Shown: one piece after another, positions 8,672-20,245 of the stretch | Numbering within the stretch: the first letter of the stretch is position 1 | How the letters are laid out: each line of letters starts with the position of its first letter | Assembly: GCA_030685065.1 (NCBI GenBank) | Contig: JAUXQH010000057.1 | Coordinates: 60,393-124,392, forward strand | Length of the DNA stretch: 64,000 nt | Origin: Pseudomonadota bacterium | GTDB lineage: Bacteria > Myxococcota_A > UBA796 > SXON01 | Direction: 5' to 3' | Translations under genes and position numbers: made by a program | Notes under the pieces: model-generated | The model's database searches: none | Told to the model about the DNA's origin: nothing | What the model saw: only the letters and a program-made list of their open reading frames with translations

Positions 8672-10189
8672 ATGAGATCGGTCGCACTGGTGCTCGTTCT
8701 TTGCGGCTGTATCGACACCACGCTCGAAGGGGTCAAGTCCGACGCAGAAGAGGGCGTGCGCGAGCTCGAGGTCGAGCCGCGCATCATCGACTTCGGGACG
8801 GTCGCCTCCGCAGCGCCGGTCACCGGGGTGATCACCCTCACCTCGGTGGGCGATCTTCCCGTCGCTGTCTCGACGATCGACATCTCGGGCTCGCCCGCCT
8901 ACTCGATCACCTGGGCCTCCGCCGACCTCGTGCTCCAGCCGGGGGACAGCGCCGAGGTCATCGTCACGTACGCCCCCGCGAGCTTCGAGGACGAGGGCCA
9001 GGTGGTCGTCCGGAGCGACGCCGTCGAGTCCGATCAGGGAGTGCAGCTGCTCGGCGCCGGCCTCTACCCCGGCATCGAGATCACGCCGTACTCGCTCTAC
9101 TTCGAGAGCGAGTACGGCGAGTCGGCCTACGAGGACTTCATCGTCTACAGCATCGGGACCACGGATCTCGAGCTCTCCGACATGGTCGTCCAGGGCCCCC
9201 AGTTCGTGGCCGAGGGTGGTATCCCCACGGTGTTGGCCCCCGGCGAGACTACGACCGTTCGCGTCACCTACACCCCCGAGGGGGAGGGCGAGACCGCCTC
9301 GGGCAAGGTCTGGCTCACGACGAACACACCGATCGGCTACGCCATCGTGCCGCTCGAGGCGCGGGAGGGCCGCCCGTGTATCGGCCTTGGAGAGGCGTGG
9401 GACCGCGGGCTGCTCTACGGCCACACCGAGGCGGACGGCGGCACGTTCGGCCTGGAGAGCCTCGCCACGGACGACGAGATCTGCATCGACCACTGGTACG
9501 TCTGGGTCTCCACCGAGTCCCAGGACCTGGGCGCGGGCGACATGGACGCCGACTTCGGCGGCATCTACCCCGCCGGCTCGCTCAACCTCCTCCCGGGCGA
9601 GTACCTCCAGTTCGACGGCGCCGGGCCCACCGGCGAGGCGTGGTACTGCGTGGAGCAGGAGCAGTACACCAGGCCGAGCAGGGACTATGTCTTCCTCGGC
9701 GCGCGCGTGCCGGAGCCGCTGCTCACCTACATGCTCGCCGAGGACCAGGAGGCTTCGTGGGCCTGGCAGGACGAGCACCCGGTCATGATCGCCGCGCGGG
9801 GTACCAACTTCATCGGCATGCCCGGAGGCGGCGGCACCGCCCCCGTCACGATCCGCGCCCTCAACATGGGCAGCCGGAGCGGCTACGTCGAGCTGCACGA
9901 GGCGGTCCCCGCCGGCTACACGGCAGCCGGCTTCTCCGTCGAGCCCATCCGCACCGAAACCGGCGCCGACCAGGCCACCATCTACGTCTTCGACGCCCAG
10001 CTCTACGGGTGGCAGCTCCAGGGCTCCTCCGAGCAGGTGCTGTACGACGAGCTCGCGATCACCTACACCCTCGGCATCCCCCCCTGCCGCGGCCGCCAGT
10101 ACCTCCCTCCGATGGAGACACACTGGGAGGACGCCGACGGCATCGCCCGCACGGCCACGGCCAACCCGCTCGTCATCAACTGCGAGTAG
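8672..10189 (+). CDS. Lipoprotein with two ASH/choice-of-anchor-type domains
   Basis: A 505-residue protein with lipobox LCGC at residues 10-13. Two consecutive beta-sandwich repeats resemble ASH/SPD-2/Hydin or choice-of-anchor D domains: PRIIDFGTV...GDSAEVIVTYAPASF and ITPYSLYFESEYGE...GETTTVRVTYTPEGE. The C-terminal 270 residues are a Trp/Tyr-rich unassigned region. Such domains are common in Deltaproteobacteria-like surface proteins as adhesion or scaffold modules; a specific role cannot be given. About 100 bp separates it from the previous gene. Confidence 0.8.
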   Translation: MRSVALVLVLCGCIDTTLEGVKSDAEEGVRELEVEPRIIDFGTVASAAPVTGVITLTSVGDLPVAVSTIDISGSPAYSITWASADLVLQPGDSAEVIVTYAPASFEDEGQVVVRSDAVESDQGVQLLGAGLYPGIEITPYSLYFESEYGESAYEDFIVYSIGTTDLELSDMVVQGPQFVAEGGIPTVLAPGETTTVRVTYTPEGEGETASGKVWLTTNTPIGYAIVPLEAREGRPCIGLGEAWDRGLLYGHTEADGGTFGLESLATDDEICIDHWYVWVSTESQDLGAGDMDADFGGIYPAGSLNLLPGEYLQFDGAGPTGEAWYCVEQEQYTRPSRDYVFLGARVPEPLLTYMLAEDQEASWAWQDEHPVMIAARGTNFIGMPGGGGTAPVTIRALNMGSRSGYVELHEAVPAGYTAAGFSVEPIRTETGADQATIYVFDAQLYGWQLQGSSEQVLYDELAITYTLGIPPCRGRQYLPPMETHWEDADGIARTATANPLVINCE

Positions 10190-10421
10190 AGGACGGGTAG
10201 GCGGGCGCGACTCCGGCGAGAACGCTGGGAGTTTCATTTTCTCATCCGCCACGGCGCGCCGCTCCGCGTCAAGCGCCGCTACCGGCAATCTGTCAATTGC
10301 CGTAGGTGTCACGACGTCCGCTCCTGGGAGAGGCGCGCACCGAAGGAGGAGGCGTCGCGTCGAAAACGTCGTCAGCAGAAAATACTACCTCCTCCCCCTC
10401 CCCGCCGTCGTCACCTCCCTC
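10190..10421 (+). other. Intergenic/leader region before BNR protein gene
   Basis: About 230 bp without a convincing gene. The last 50 bp read in frame with the next gene as a signal-peptide-like stretch, although no ATG, GTG or TTG opens it, so part of this region may belong to that gene. A short relatively AT-rich patch (TTTCATTTTCTCATC) at about 10232-10246 could be promoter-like. Confidence 0.35.
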
Positions 10422-13400
10422 TTGTTGCTGGCCACCCCCGCAGTCGCATTGGACGCCGACCAGGACGGCTACCACGCGAACAGCGCGCCCAACGACTGCG
10501 ACGACGGCAACGCCGCGCGCCATCCGAACCGCACGGAGAACGTGGGGGACGGTGTGGACCAGGATTGCGACGGGACCGACGCGTTGTCACGCGCGCTCGT
10601 CTTCGGGAATTTCTCGAGCCCTGCCTGGACCGCGACCGGGGGCGCCACCCTCGGAGGCGATACGGCCTCCATCAGCTCGGCAGGAGGGGCGTTCTCGAGG
10701 AGCTTCAACGTGTTCGACGCGCGCGGCGCGGCGCACATCGCCTTCAAGGTGCTGGCGTACTCGGGCAACGGATCCTGCACGGCGAATGTCGAGACCCTGC
10801 CGCCGGGCGGAGGCACTCCGATGAACGCCTCGTGGGCCTTTTCCGGCGTCGGGATCAAGGTGAGTCCGGCGCTCGCCGTGCACGCCGCCCCCCGTGCGTG
10901 GACGGGGGCCAAGATCGTCTGCCCCGCCGGCATCTCGCTGACGATCGACTGGATCGTGCAGCAGAACGCGGCGCCCTACGCGGTCGGGCCCGCCTCGGAC
11001 GCGATCGTGGCGTGGGAGGACATCGAGGCGCCGGGAGGCGGCCTGACCACGACGATGGCGCAGGTCGTCAGCACCCGTGACACCTCGGGGGTCTGGCTGC
11101 TGGACGATGTGTACGCCTCGAGCGACGTGGGCGGGGTTGCCAAGGCCGACGCCTACGGCAACTGGACGACCATCAACGGGACTGGCGCCACGGGCCTCAC
11201 GACGCAGGCCGACCTCGCGGTGTGGGGCCTCCCTCCGTCCGCGACCGGCACGTTGTACGCGTTGACGGGCCGGGAAGGGACCTACTACTACCACGGCGGC
11301 TTCTGGTACTCGACCGACTCCGGAGCGAACTGGTACAAGGCCGCGAACTCGATGGACGACGATGTCGGCGGGCTCTCCCGGCAGTCCACATGCGGCGGCA
11401 GCGACAAGCCGTACTCGGGCGGGAAGCTCCTCGTCGAGGAGCCCGAGCCCTTCGACGTGCCCGAGATCGTCTACATCGGCAACGGCGATCCGGACGTGTC
11501 CCAGCCGGTGTGGATGTTCGACGGCACGGAGGTCTGCGAGCTGCCCGGAGGGGAGACGGCGCTGCCCGAAGGCGCCCTGGTGCGCGCGCTGGAGCGCGGC
11601 TACGACACTTCGGGGGCCCCGGTCCTGCTCGTCGGCTACGCGGGGCGGGAGATGGTCGGGAGCGCGGAGCTGCCTTCGGTGTACGCGTGCGCCCTGCCGA
11701 CCGACACGGACCTGGTCGACCTCGAGTGTGGCGGCACCGAAGAGGTGACATGTGTGCCGATCTCCGGGAGCGAGGGGCTCGACGTGCGCGACATCGAGAT
11801 CGATCCGAGCGATCCGACCCGGTACGTCGTGGCCGACGGCGGCGACGACCCGGACGCGGGCGTCTGCACGGACGGTGTGGGCGGCATCTACTACGGAGAC
11901 CTGGACGGCCTGAACACCATCTCGGAGGTGCCGAACTCCTGGGACGTCACGATGGATCAGGAGCTCACGGGCGTCTCGTTCTACCCCGACGGCTCGCGGC
12001 TCTTCGCATTCATGCCGCTCACCCACGACAACGCGTACGCCTTCGACCGCGTCTATGTCATCGAGACGAGCGACTTCTACGCCTTCACGGACAGCTGGGT
12101 CCCGATGAACACGGACGAGGGCGACTCCGGCGACCGCGAGCTGGTGTTCTGGGACGAGTACCCGGACGCCGCCTGGCTCTCCGACGAGGAGGAGGACACC
12201 GGCACCGATGACATGGTCACGAAGCGGGATCCGTTCGCCTACACGCGCACGCCCGGCCACAGCGTCGATGCCGTGTGGTCGGAGGTGACCGAGTGGGTCA
12301 ACCCCATCGGCTACTTCTCGTCGACGTTCAACTTCTGGGGTGTGCACGAACACGCCTATTGGGCGGGCACCGACGCTCAGTGGGGCTTCGCGTTCGCCCC
12401 CGATCCGGACAACACCAACCCGCTCACCTACCAGACGGCGGTCATCACCGACATCGCGATGGATCCGACCGGAGACGTGTGGGCCTCCGCGGCCGACATC
12501 GGGCTCTTCCAATATCCGTACGGCTACGAGACGGCAGAGGTCGACTGCCTCTGGGACTATTACAACGCGGGCGGGCGGGCGGTCTCCGTCGGCACCGATG
12601 GCAGCGTTTGGATCGGCCTCTACGACCAGGACGGCAGCACCGACACCCACGAGATGGGGGTGTTCCGCACCCTCGACGGCGGCGACACGTGGATGTACGA
12701 GGGCGCTGGTTACAGCGGGAACCGGTACGTGGACGGGGGGTTGGCACGCGCCATCTGCAAGGATGGCGACAGCTTGCACCGGGCCGAACCGATGGCGAGC
12801 GGGAGCGCGTTCTCGGTCGCGGCCTCGACCTCGCTCCTGTCCGACACGAACGGCAACCTCTACGATCTCGCGGCCATCGATGAGAACACCGCCTTGGTGC
12901 TCTTCGAGACCACCTCCACCACGGGCGGTCTGCACTACACGATCGACGGGGGTGCCACCTGGCATCCGGTGGCCTTCATCCCGGGCACCAGCGGGTGCGT
13001 CGAGAGCGATTTCTTCAACACGACGCGCGGCATGTCCGTGATTGGGGCCGGCACCACGTCGCTCGTGACGGATTCCGACCTCGATGGCGTTCTCGACGCG
13101 GCCGAGGGCCAACTCCAGGTCCTGGTTTCCTCGAAGTATGACGTCTCGGGCAACAATTGCGCACTTGCCCGGGTAACGATCACGAGCGGGACGCCGACCT
13201 GGACCTGGTTCACTCTCGGCGAGCCCACCAACGACACCACCGTGCAATGCCGCATCGACGATCAGCACGTGGCCGGCGTCATCGCCTCGCCCTGGACCCC
13301 CACCGAGGCGTTCGTCTGGGGCACGTACTCGTACTTCGCCGCGGCGGCCGGGAAGCACCGCGGCGGCGTGTGCGCGGTGGACCTCACCAGCGGGGCGACG

Positions 13401-13705
13401 ACCGAGATCCTGTCTCCTGTGGACCACCAGTTCGCTATCGGATCGGTCTCGGCGGCGCCCAGCACCATCGACAGTTTGTTCATCGCGCCGAAGGTGGACG
13501 TGGATACGATGACCGAGTGCTACGAGACCTCGGCCTCTGGCTGCGACCTGGCGACGCCCTTCTTTGCGGATCGCACCGGCACCACCTGGTGGCCGGTCCC
13601 GCTCGCGACCTACCCGCCCAACCTCGTCGGGACGGCCGCGGGCTGGGGCGAAGATCCCACCTCGGGGCTCCCCGTCCTCCTGTATGGTACCGAGGGGTCC
13701 GGCGG

Positions 13706-13730
<25 letters not shown>
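10422..13730 (+). CDS. Secreted BNR/sialidase-type propeller protein with metal-binding motif
   Basis: A protein of about 1100 residues. The N terminus has an export signal ending AVALDA and at once a putative metal-binding repeat (DADQDGYH..DCDDGN..DGVDQDCDGTD). Asp-box (BNR) motifs follow at intervals: STDSGANWY, TLDGGDTWMY, TIDGGATWH, as in sialidase or sortilin-type beta-propellers. No catalytic sialidase residues are evident, so an enzymatic role is not claimed. The annotated TTG at 10422 gives an unusually short signal; the in-frame sequence upstream looks like a longer signal but lacks a normal start. The 3' end overlaps the next gene. Confidence 0.8.
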
Positions 13731-15382
<1,652 letters not shown>

Positions 15383-15471
15383 GCAGGCGCTACTGGTTCC
15401 TGCGGCGATGAACGGATGAGCTGAACCGCGGCGCCTCGCCGGGCGCCCCGCAAACCTGCACCCAGAGCGAC

Positions 15472-16287
15472 ATGCCCGAGCTTCCCGAGGTCGAATTCTG
15501 CCGACGATCGCTGATCCGCTGGTCGGCCGGACGCCGGGTGGTCGGGGTCGACGTGCCCGATCCGCGCTCCGTCCGCGTAAACCGCGGCGATCGCCCCTCC
15601 GTGGGGCATCCAGACGGCGCCGCGGAGCTCCGGAAGGTGGTTACCAGCGCGCCGCCCGCGGAGATCCTCCGCCACGGCAAGCGCCTCCTCTGGCGCTTCG
15701 GCGACGGCGCCCTGCTCCTGCACCTCGGCATGACGGGCAAGTGGGCGCACGCGCCCAACCGCTACGTGAAGGTGCGGCTCGACCTCGACGATGCCACCGC
15801 CCTGTATTTCTGCGATCCGCGCCTCCTCGGGGGCGTCGTGCCGACCCGCTGGGAGGAGGGCCAGGCGCTGCTCCGCGAGGGGCTCGGACCCGACGCGTGG
15901 AACGATCCCCTCCCCGCCCTGCGCGGCGCGCGCCCCGTAAAGATCGCGCTGATGGACCAATCCCTCGTCGCCGGCCTCGGCAACGTGCAGGTCATGGAGG
16001 CCCTGTGGCGCGCGCACATCCACCCCACGACCCCGTGTGACGCCCTCACCGACGCCCAACGGGCGCGGCTCCCCAGCGCGGTGCGGGAGCAGCTCGCCGC
16101 GACGCTCGCGCTCTTCGACGGCGCCGAGGAGATCGTGTACGTCGAGGAGGATCGCTCCTCGAACCCCTTCCCCATCTACCGCCGCGAGGGGCAGCCGTGC
16201 CCCGCGTGCGGTACGCCGATCGCGCGGATGATCCAGGGAGGACGCAGCACGTACTGGTGCCCGGGATGTCAGCCGGCGCCGGGGTGA
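15472..16287 (+). CDS. mutM: Formamidopyrimidine-DNA glycosylase (Fpg/MutM)
   Basis: Base-excision repair enzyme removing 8-oxoguanine and formamidopyrimidines with AP-lyase activity. The 271-residue protein starts PELPEVE, so the catalytic Pro becomes the new N terminus, with Glu next to it. A conserved Lys is in RHGKRLL. The helix-two-turn-helix region includes DQSLVAGLGNVQ. A C-terminal zinc finger (CPACG...CPGC) binds DNA. Length and motifs match the family. It stands alone, 89 bp after the FG-GAP gene. Confidence 0.95.
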   Translation: MPELPEVEFCRRSLIRWSAGRRVVGVDVPDPRSVRVNRGDRPSVGHPDGAAELRKVVTSAPPAEILRHGKRLLWRFGDGALLLHLGMTGKWAHAPNRYVKVRLDLDDATALYFCDPRLLGGVVPTRWEEGQALLREGLGPDAWNDPLPALRGARPVKIALMDQSLVAGLGNVQVMEALWRAHIHPTTPCDALTDAQRARLPSAVREQLAATLALFDGAEEIVYVEEDRSSNPFPIYRREGQPCPACGTPIARMIQGGRSTYWCPGCQPAPG

Positions 16288-16404
16288 TTGCGACGCAAGG
16301 TGGATGGGCGACCGACGTGGGGCGCGGTGCCCGGCGGCGGTCGAGGACGCCCGCCACCGACCGCGCCCCGTGACCTTCTCGGTCCCGACCCTAGCTTGGA
16401 ACAC

Positions 16405-17382
16405 ATGTCGGACGTCCTGACTCGACCCTCCCCGATCGACCTGCCCGCCCCGCTCCACCTCCCGCCCGGCCCCCAGGTCCGCGTGGGCATCTCAGGCTGG
16501 ACCTACGAGCCGTGGCGCGGCACCTTCTACCCGGCGGGTCTGCCCCACCGCGCCGAGCTGGCCTACGCAAGCCGGTGGGTCGCCTCGGTCGAGATCAACG
16601 GCACGTTCTACGGGCTTCAACACCCGAAGGATTTCCAATCATGGCGGGAGCTTACACCTCCCGACTTCCGGTTCTCCGTGAAGGGGAGCCGCTACATCAC
16701 GCACTTTCGCCGCCTCGAGGACGTGCGGGTGCCCGTCGCGAACTTCCTCGCCTCGGGGGTGCTGGCCCTCGGTGACAAGCTCGGTCCGCTCCTCTGGCAG
16801 CTCCCGCCCTGGTTCCGCTACGACGCCGAGCGCATCGAGACGTTCCTGGGGCTGCTGCCCCGCGATCAGGCCACCGCCGCGCTCGTCGGCACCGAGCACG
16901 ACACGCGCGTCGAGGGGCGCTCGTTCCTCGACGTCGTCGGAGCGCTGCCCCTGCGCCACGCAATGGAGGTTCGCCATCCGAGCTTCGCCGAGCCGGCGTT
17001 CATCGAGCAGTTGCGACGCCACAACGTCGCGCTGGTGGTCGCCGACGCGGCTGGGCGCTGGCCGACGCTCGAGGACGTGACCGCCGACTTCGTCTACGCG
17101 CGGCTCCACGGCGACCAGGAGCTCTACGCCAGCGGCTACAGCGACGCCGCCCTCGATCGGTGGGCAGCGCGGTTCGCAGCCTGGCGCAGCGGGTCCGAGC
17201 CGGACGATGCGCGCCGGGTCTCCTCCGTGCCGCCCGCACCCGCGCCGGCCGGGCGCGACCTGTACGTCTACTTCGACAATGACGCGAAGGTGCACGCGCC
17301 GTTCGACGCGGCGGCGATGGCGGCCCGCCTGGGCGTGTCGCGTGAAACCCGCGAGCGCCCAGGCACTCAGGTGGCCCGGTAG
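16405..17382 (+). CDS. DUF72 (YecE-like) family protein
   Basis: A 325-residue TIM-barrel-like protein of the DUF72 family; biochemical function unknown. Visible family features are VRVGISGWTYEPWRGTFYP at the start of the domain, EINGTFYG, FRFSVKGSRYITHFRRL, LLWQLPPWF, and the C-terminal YARLHG and YVYFDND segments. The ATG at 16405 is preferred over an in-frame codon at 16288 because the extra N-terminal residues are low-complexity Pro/Arg/Gly. It follows mutM by 117 bp and ends at the stop of the convergent gene. Confidence 0.88.
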   Translation: MSDVLTRPSPIDLPAPLHLPPGPQVRVGISGWTYEPWRGTFYPAGLPHRAELAYASRWVASVEINGTFYGLQHPKDFQSWRELTPPDFRFSVKGSRYITHFRRLEDVRVPVANFLASGVLALGDKLGPLLWQLPPWFRYDAERIETFLGLLPRDQATAALVGTEHDTRVEGRSFLDVVGALPLRHAMEVRHPSFAEPAFIEQLRRHNVALVVADAAGRWPTLEDVTADFVYARLHGDQELYASGYSDAALDRWAARFAAWRSGSEPDDARRVSSVPPAPAPAGRDLYVYFDNDAKVHAPFDAAAMAARLGVSRETRERPGTQVAR

Positions 17383-18093
17383 CTACCCTCGCCCGCCCCC
17401 GCCGCCTCCGCCCCCACCACCGCCGCCGCCCTTCTGGCTGCGGAAGTCCCCGAAGAACACGGTCCCCTCGATGCCGAACCCGCCGTACAGCGCGCCCGGC
17501 ACGGTGGCGATGTCGGCGCCGGTGACGCCGTCCGCACCCTGGCTGGCGTAGTACGTCTGGTCCGCCACGATGTGCCACATCCCGTAGAGGCTGACCTCGT
17601 AGGCACGGGTGCGGTCACGGAGGAGCGCGGAGAGCTGCGCGCGCACCGGGAAGTAGTTCGCGACGAGATAGCCCTCGGGCGCGGCGGTGGTCCCGCCGAA
17701 GCGCTCGAAGCCCGCGCCGATGCCCGCGCCCGCGAGGAGCTGGAAGCCATCCTCGTTGACGAGGGCCCCGTCGTACTCGAGGGTGAACTGGCCGGAGGTC
17801 CACGGCTGGCCAATGCCCAGGCCCACGAGCGCCCGCGCGCCGAGCCGGATCTTGGCGGCCGGGTAGAGCACGCCGCGCGCGCCGAACGAGATGTCCCCGT
17901 TCACTTTCTGCACGAGGGGTTCATCCTCGTCGCCGGTGGTGTCCTTCGCGTTCGCGGGGAAGGCGAACGGGTATTTCCCGGGGACGGCCATGGTCCCGAC
18001 GGTAGGGCCGATGCCCCACCACTTCACGTCCAGAGCGGCGGCGTGCGGGACGATCGAGGTGAGCAGGGTCGAAAAGAGGAGGGCGGAGAACAT
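17383..18093 (-). CDS. Beta-barrel-like outer-membrane protein with polyglycine tail
   Basis: A 236-residue exported protein with a signal peptide (FSALLFSTLLTSIVPHAAA). Alternating hydrophobic strands (DISFGARGVLYPAAKIRLGARALVGLG, GFQLLAGAGIGAGFERFGG, YEVSLYGMWHIV) suggest a small outer-membrane barrel. The last 15 residues are almost all glycine, encoded by a CCGCC/CCACC-rich run at about 17390-17435. It is the last gene of the minus-strand envelope cluster, 15 bp after the ferredoxin. No specific function is recognised. Confidence 0.72.
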   Translation of the reverse strand: MFSALLFSTLLTSIVPHAAALDVKWWGIGPTVGTMAVPGKYPFAFPANAKDTTGDEDEPLVQKVNGDISFGARGVLYPAAKIRLGARALVGLGIGQPWTSGQFTLEYDGALVNEDGFQLLAGAGIGAGFERFGGTTAAPEGYLVANYFPVRAQLSALLRDRTRAYEVSLYGMWHIVADQTYYASQGADGVTGADIATVPGALYGGFGIEGTVFFGDFRSQKGGGGGGGGGGGGGRG

Positions 18094-18108
18094 CTCGATG
18101 GCCTCGGG

Positions 18109-18321
18109 TCAGGGGTGGACGCGCCGGCCCGCCTCGTCGAAGAGTTGGATGGCATCGACCGGGCAGGCGCGCGCGCCGCGCAGGAGCGCCTCGTCGGAAG
18201 GCTGAGAGGACGCGACGAGCACGGCGATGCCGCGCTCATCTACCTCATACGCGTCCGGCGCCTCCTCCATGCAGTTCGAGGAGCCGATGCACAACTTTTC
18301 ATTGATGATGACCCGATACAC
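18109..18321 (-). CDS. Three-cysteine ferredoxin (3Fe-4S type)
   Basis: A 70-residue ferredoxin with cysteines C11, C17 and C53 in a CX5C...CP arrangement. The position of the usual second cluster cysteine is Ser14, so the cluster is probably [3Fe-4S]. Ferredoxins of this class pass electrons to cytochromes P450 and other oxygenases, but no P450 or reductase gene is in the window. It lies between two genes for exported proteins on the same strand, an odd place for a cytoplasmic electron carrier. Confidence 0.85.
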   Translation of the reverse strand: MYRVIINEKLCIGSSNCMEEAPDAYEVDERGIAVLVASSQPSDEALLRGARACPVDAIQLFDEAGRRVHP

Positions 18322-18336
18322 GAGGGCGCCTCCTTG

Positions 18337-18966
18337 TCAGGGGGTGGGCTCGGGGGCGGCCCCGGGGAGAGGCGTGCCCTCTATGGGGGTGGTCGTGACC
18401 TTGATCAGCTCACCCTCGGTCTTCTTCATCTTGGGGCTCACCTCGATGCGCAAGGCGATGCCCGGCTCGACGGTGAACTGCTGCCCCGCGAACGTGTACC
18501 TGCCCCGCGGAAGCAGCCCGCTGAAGCCGCCTTCCTTCTTGATGCGCTCGGCGGTGGCCTCGACGCAGATGCGTTGGTCCGGATCGAACGGCACCTCGGC
18601 GACCTCGAGCGTGATCCCCCGCGGCGGCGTGGCGATCAGCATCACCTGGCCGTAGTTCGCGTCGATCGTGTAGAGCCAGTCGACCACTTCGCGCGTGCCC
18701 TTGATGCGGGCCGCGACCTTGAGGCGATCGTAGGCGTTCTGCGCGTTTCCGAGCGCGCGCGCGGCCTGGGCGCCATGGAGAAGGTCGTCGTAGGACATCT
18801 CGATCCCGAGCTTCTCGAGCTCGGCGAACTTCTTCTCCACCCCGGCCCAGAGCTGGCGGCCGGCGAGCTGCTCGATGTCGCCCGAGAGGCGAATGTGCTC
18901 GGCTTCACCCACGTCGGCAGCGGAAGCCGAGCCAGCAACGAGGAACAGCGCAAGGATCAAGGTCAT
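18337..18966 (-). CDS. Exported protein, unknown function
   Basis: A 209-residue protein with a signal peptide (TLILALFLVAGSASA). A charged helical region (about residues 20-100) is followed by a beta-rich region (MLIATPPRGITLEVAEVPFDP, GLLPRGRYTFAGQQFTVEPG), faintly reminiscent of PEGA-like domains. The start ATG overlaps the upstream gene's stop by 4 bp, so it is coupled to the lipoprotein gene before it. It is followed 15 bp later by the ferredoxin gene. Confidence 0.7.
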   Translation of the reverse strand: MTLILALFLVAGSASAADVGEAEHIRLSGDIEQLAGRQLWAGVEKKFAELEKLGIEMSYDDLLHGAQAARALGNAQNAYDRLKVAARIKGTREVVDWLYTIDANYGQVMLIATPPRGITLEVAEVPFDPDQRICVEATAERIKKEGGFSGLLPRGRYTFAGQQFTVEPGIALRIEVSPKMKKTEGELIKVTTTPIEGTPLPGAAPEPTP

Positions 18967-19712
18967 TCGGTCTCCGCTCGCGGCCGCGTATCTATCTCGT
19001 CGCCCGCGTTTCTATCTCGTTCGGAAGGCGACGGCGCACGGGGACGCGCGACCGTGCCGAGGTCGAACCCCATGCCGCCGTACAAGCCGGTGGCCCGGGT
19101 CGTGTCCACGTAGACGTCGGCGGAAACGCCGAGCTTCAGGCGCTTGCCGGTGCGTTGCAAACGGAGACCGCCGCCCGCGTACAGCTCGAACGTGGCGGTG
19201 GCCACGGACAGCGCCTCGGATTCGAGGTTCAGGAAGGTCTGCCGGGAGACGAGGCCCGGCCCGCCCGCCACGCTCCACCCCTTCCCGATCGCGTGTTCGG
19301 CTCGGAGCGGGAGGAACAGATCGAGGTGCGCGTACTGGAGCGCCGGGATCGGGAGCCCGATGCCGGTGAAGCCGGGCGCGACGGCGAAGTGCCAGCCGTC
19401 CACCTCCAAGAAGCGATAGCGCAGGTCCACGCCGAGCCCCAGCGGGTACAGGTGGATGCCGAGGTCGAGGTCTCGCGAAAGGCCGCGCCGATAGTGCATC
19501 GCGACCGAGGGCAGCGGGATGCCGGTCGTCGTGGAGAGGAGGTTGGGTTCGCGGCTCACCTGGAGCTCGCCCGTGAACTCGCTCGTGCCCGGATCGAGGG
19601 GGATCGCCCCCGTGGCGGTGCTCAGGTGGGTGCAGCCGCTCCCCAGAGCCAGGAACGCCGCCGCGGAGGAGACGGCGGCGAGGAGGCGCGGCGAGCGCGT
19701 CAGAACGCCCAC
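18963..19712 (-). CDS. Outer-membrane beta-barrel-like lipoprotein
   Basis: A 249-residue protein. I chose the GTG at 19712 because it begins a clean lipoprotein signal (RLLAAVSSAAAFLALGSGC), whereas upstream in-frame codons read into the preceding gene. After the lipid-modified Cys comes a barrel-like region (MHYRRGLSRDLDLGIHLYPLG, LGVDLRYRFLEV, LRLQRTGKRLKLGVSADVYV). Its N-terminal pattern (C-x-x-hydrophobic...PLDPGT...SRDLDLGI) parallels the lipoprotein at 26942-27601. It overlaps the upstream gene by 13 bp and the downstream gene by 4 bp. Confidence 0.72.
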   Translation of the reverse strand: MGVLTRSPRLLAAVSSAAAFLALGSGCTHLSTATGAIPLDPGTSEFTGELQVSREPNLLSTTTGIPLPSVAMHYRRGLSRDLDLGIHLYPLGLGVDLRYRFLEVDGWHFAVAPGFTGIGLPIPALQYAHLDLFLPLRAEHAIGKGWSVAGGPGLVSRQTFLNLESEALSVATATFELYAGGGLRLQRTGKRLKLGVSADVYVDTTRATGLYGGMGFDLGTVARPRAPSPSERDRNAGDEIDTRPRAETE

Positions 19713-20245
19713 GCGGCCCCCACCTGGTAGTCGTGATCGACGCCCGAGGGGCGCCACGCGAGCCCGCCCTGGATCCGGATGCGCGCGTGTGGTCCCAGGC
19801 CGAAGGCGAGGCCTGCCCGACCGCGTGCGCCGGGCTCGATCGCCCAGACGGTGCCGAAGTCCGGCGCGGTCCACTCCGCGAACCGGAACGTCACCGCCGG
19901 GCCGACGCCGACATCCAGCGCCAGGTAGGGCGAAGTGCCCGGAAAGCTGCCCCGGCGGTTCACGCGGACCACCGGCTGAGGCTCCCGCGCGAAGGTCACG
20001 GTGCCGAGGATCGCGGGGCGGACGAGGTACTGGTCGAGCGCCAGCTCGGCGGAGCGCTCCACCCCGAGCGTGCCGAAGGCCTCGACGGCGACGCCCCAGA
20101 CGCCCCGGACCGGCACGGCCACGGTGACCCCGAGGGCTCCCTGGGCACGATGGCGCCCGGAAGACTGGCGTACGAGGGCCTCCCCCACGACCAGCTCGAC
20201 CGCGGCGCGCTCCGTGGGCAATCCGGGGGGCTCCGCGGCCTCCAT
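19700..20245 (-). CDS. Putative outer-membrane beta-barrel protein
   Basis: A 181-residue protein made of short alternating strands (GALGVTVAVPVRGVWGVAVEAFGTLG, SPYLALDVGVGPAVTFRFAEW, ARGRAGLAFGLGPHARIRIQGGLAW) and ending in a Phe, as outer-membrane barrels often do. The ATG at 20245 shares one base with the stop of the metalloprotease gene (TGATG), which fixes the start. With this start no obvious signal peptide is seen, so export is uncertain. Confidence 0.65.
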   Translation of the reverse strand: MEAAEPPGLPTERAAVELVVGEALVRQSSGRHRAQGALGVTVAVPVRGVWGVAVEAFGTLGVERSAELALDQYLVRPAILGTVTFAREPQPVVRVNRRGSFPGTSPYLALDVGVGPAVTFRFAEWTAPDFGTVWAIEPGARGRAGLAFGLGPHARIRIQGGLAWRPSGVDHDYQVGAAWAF

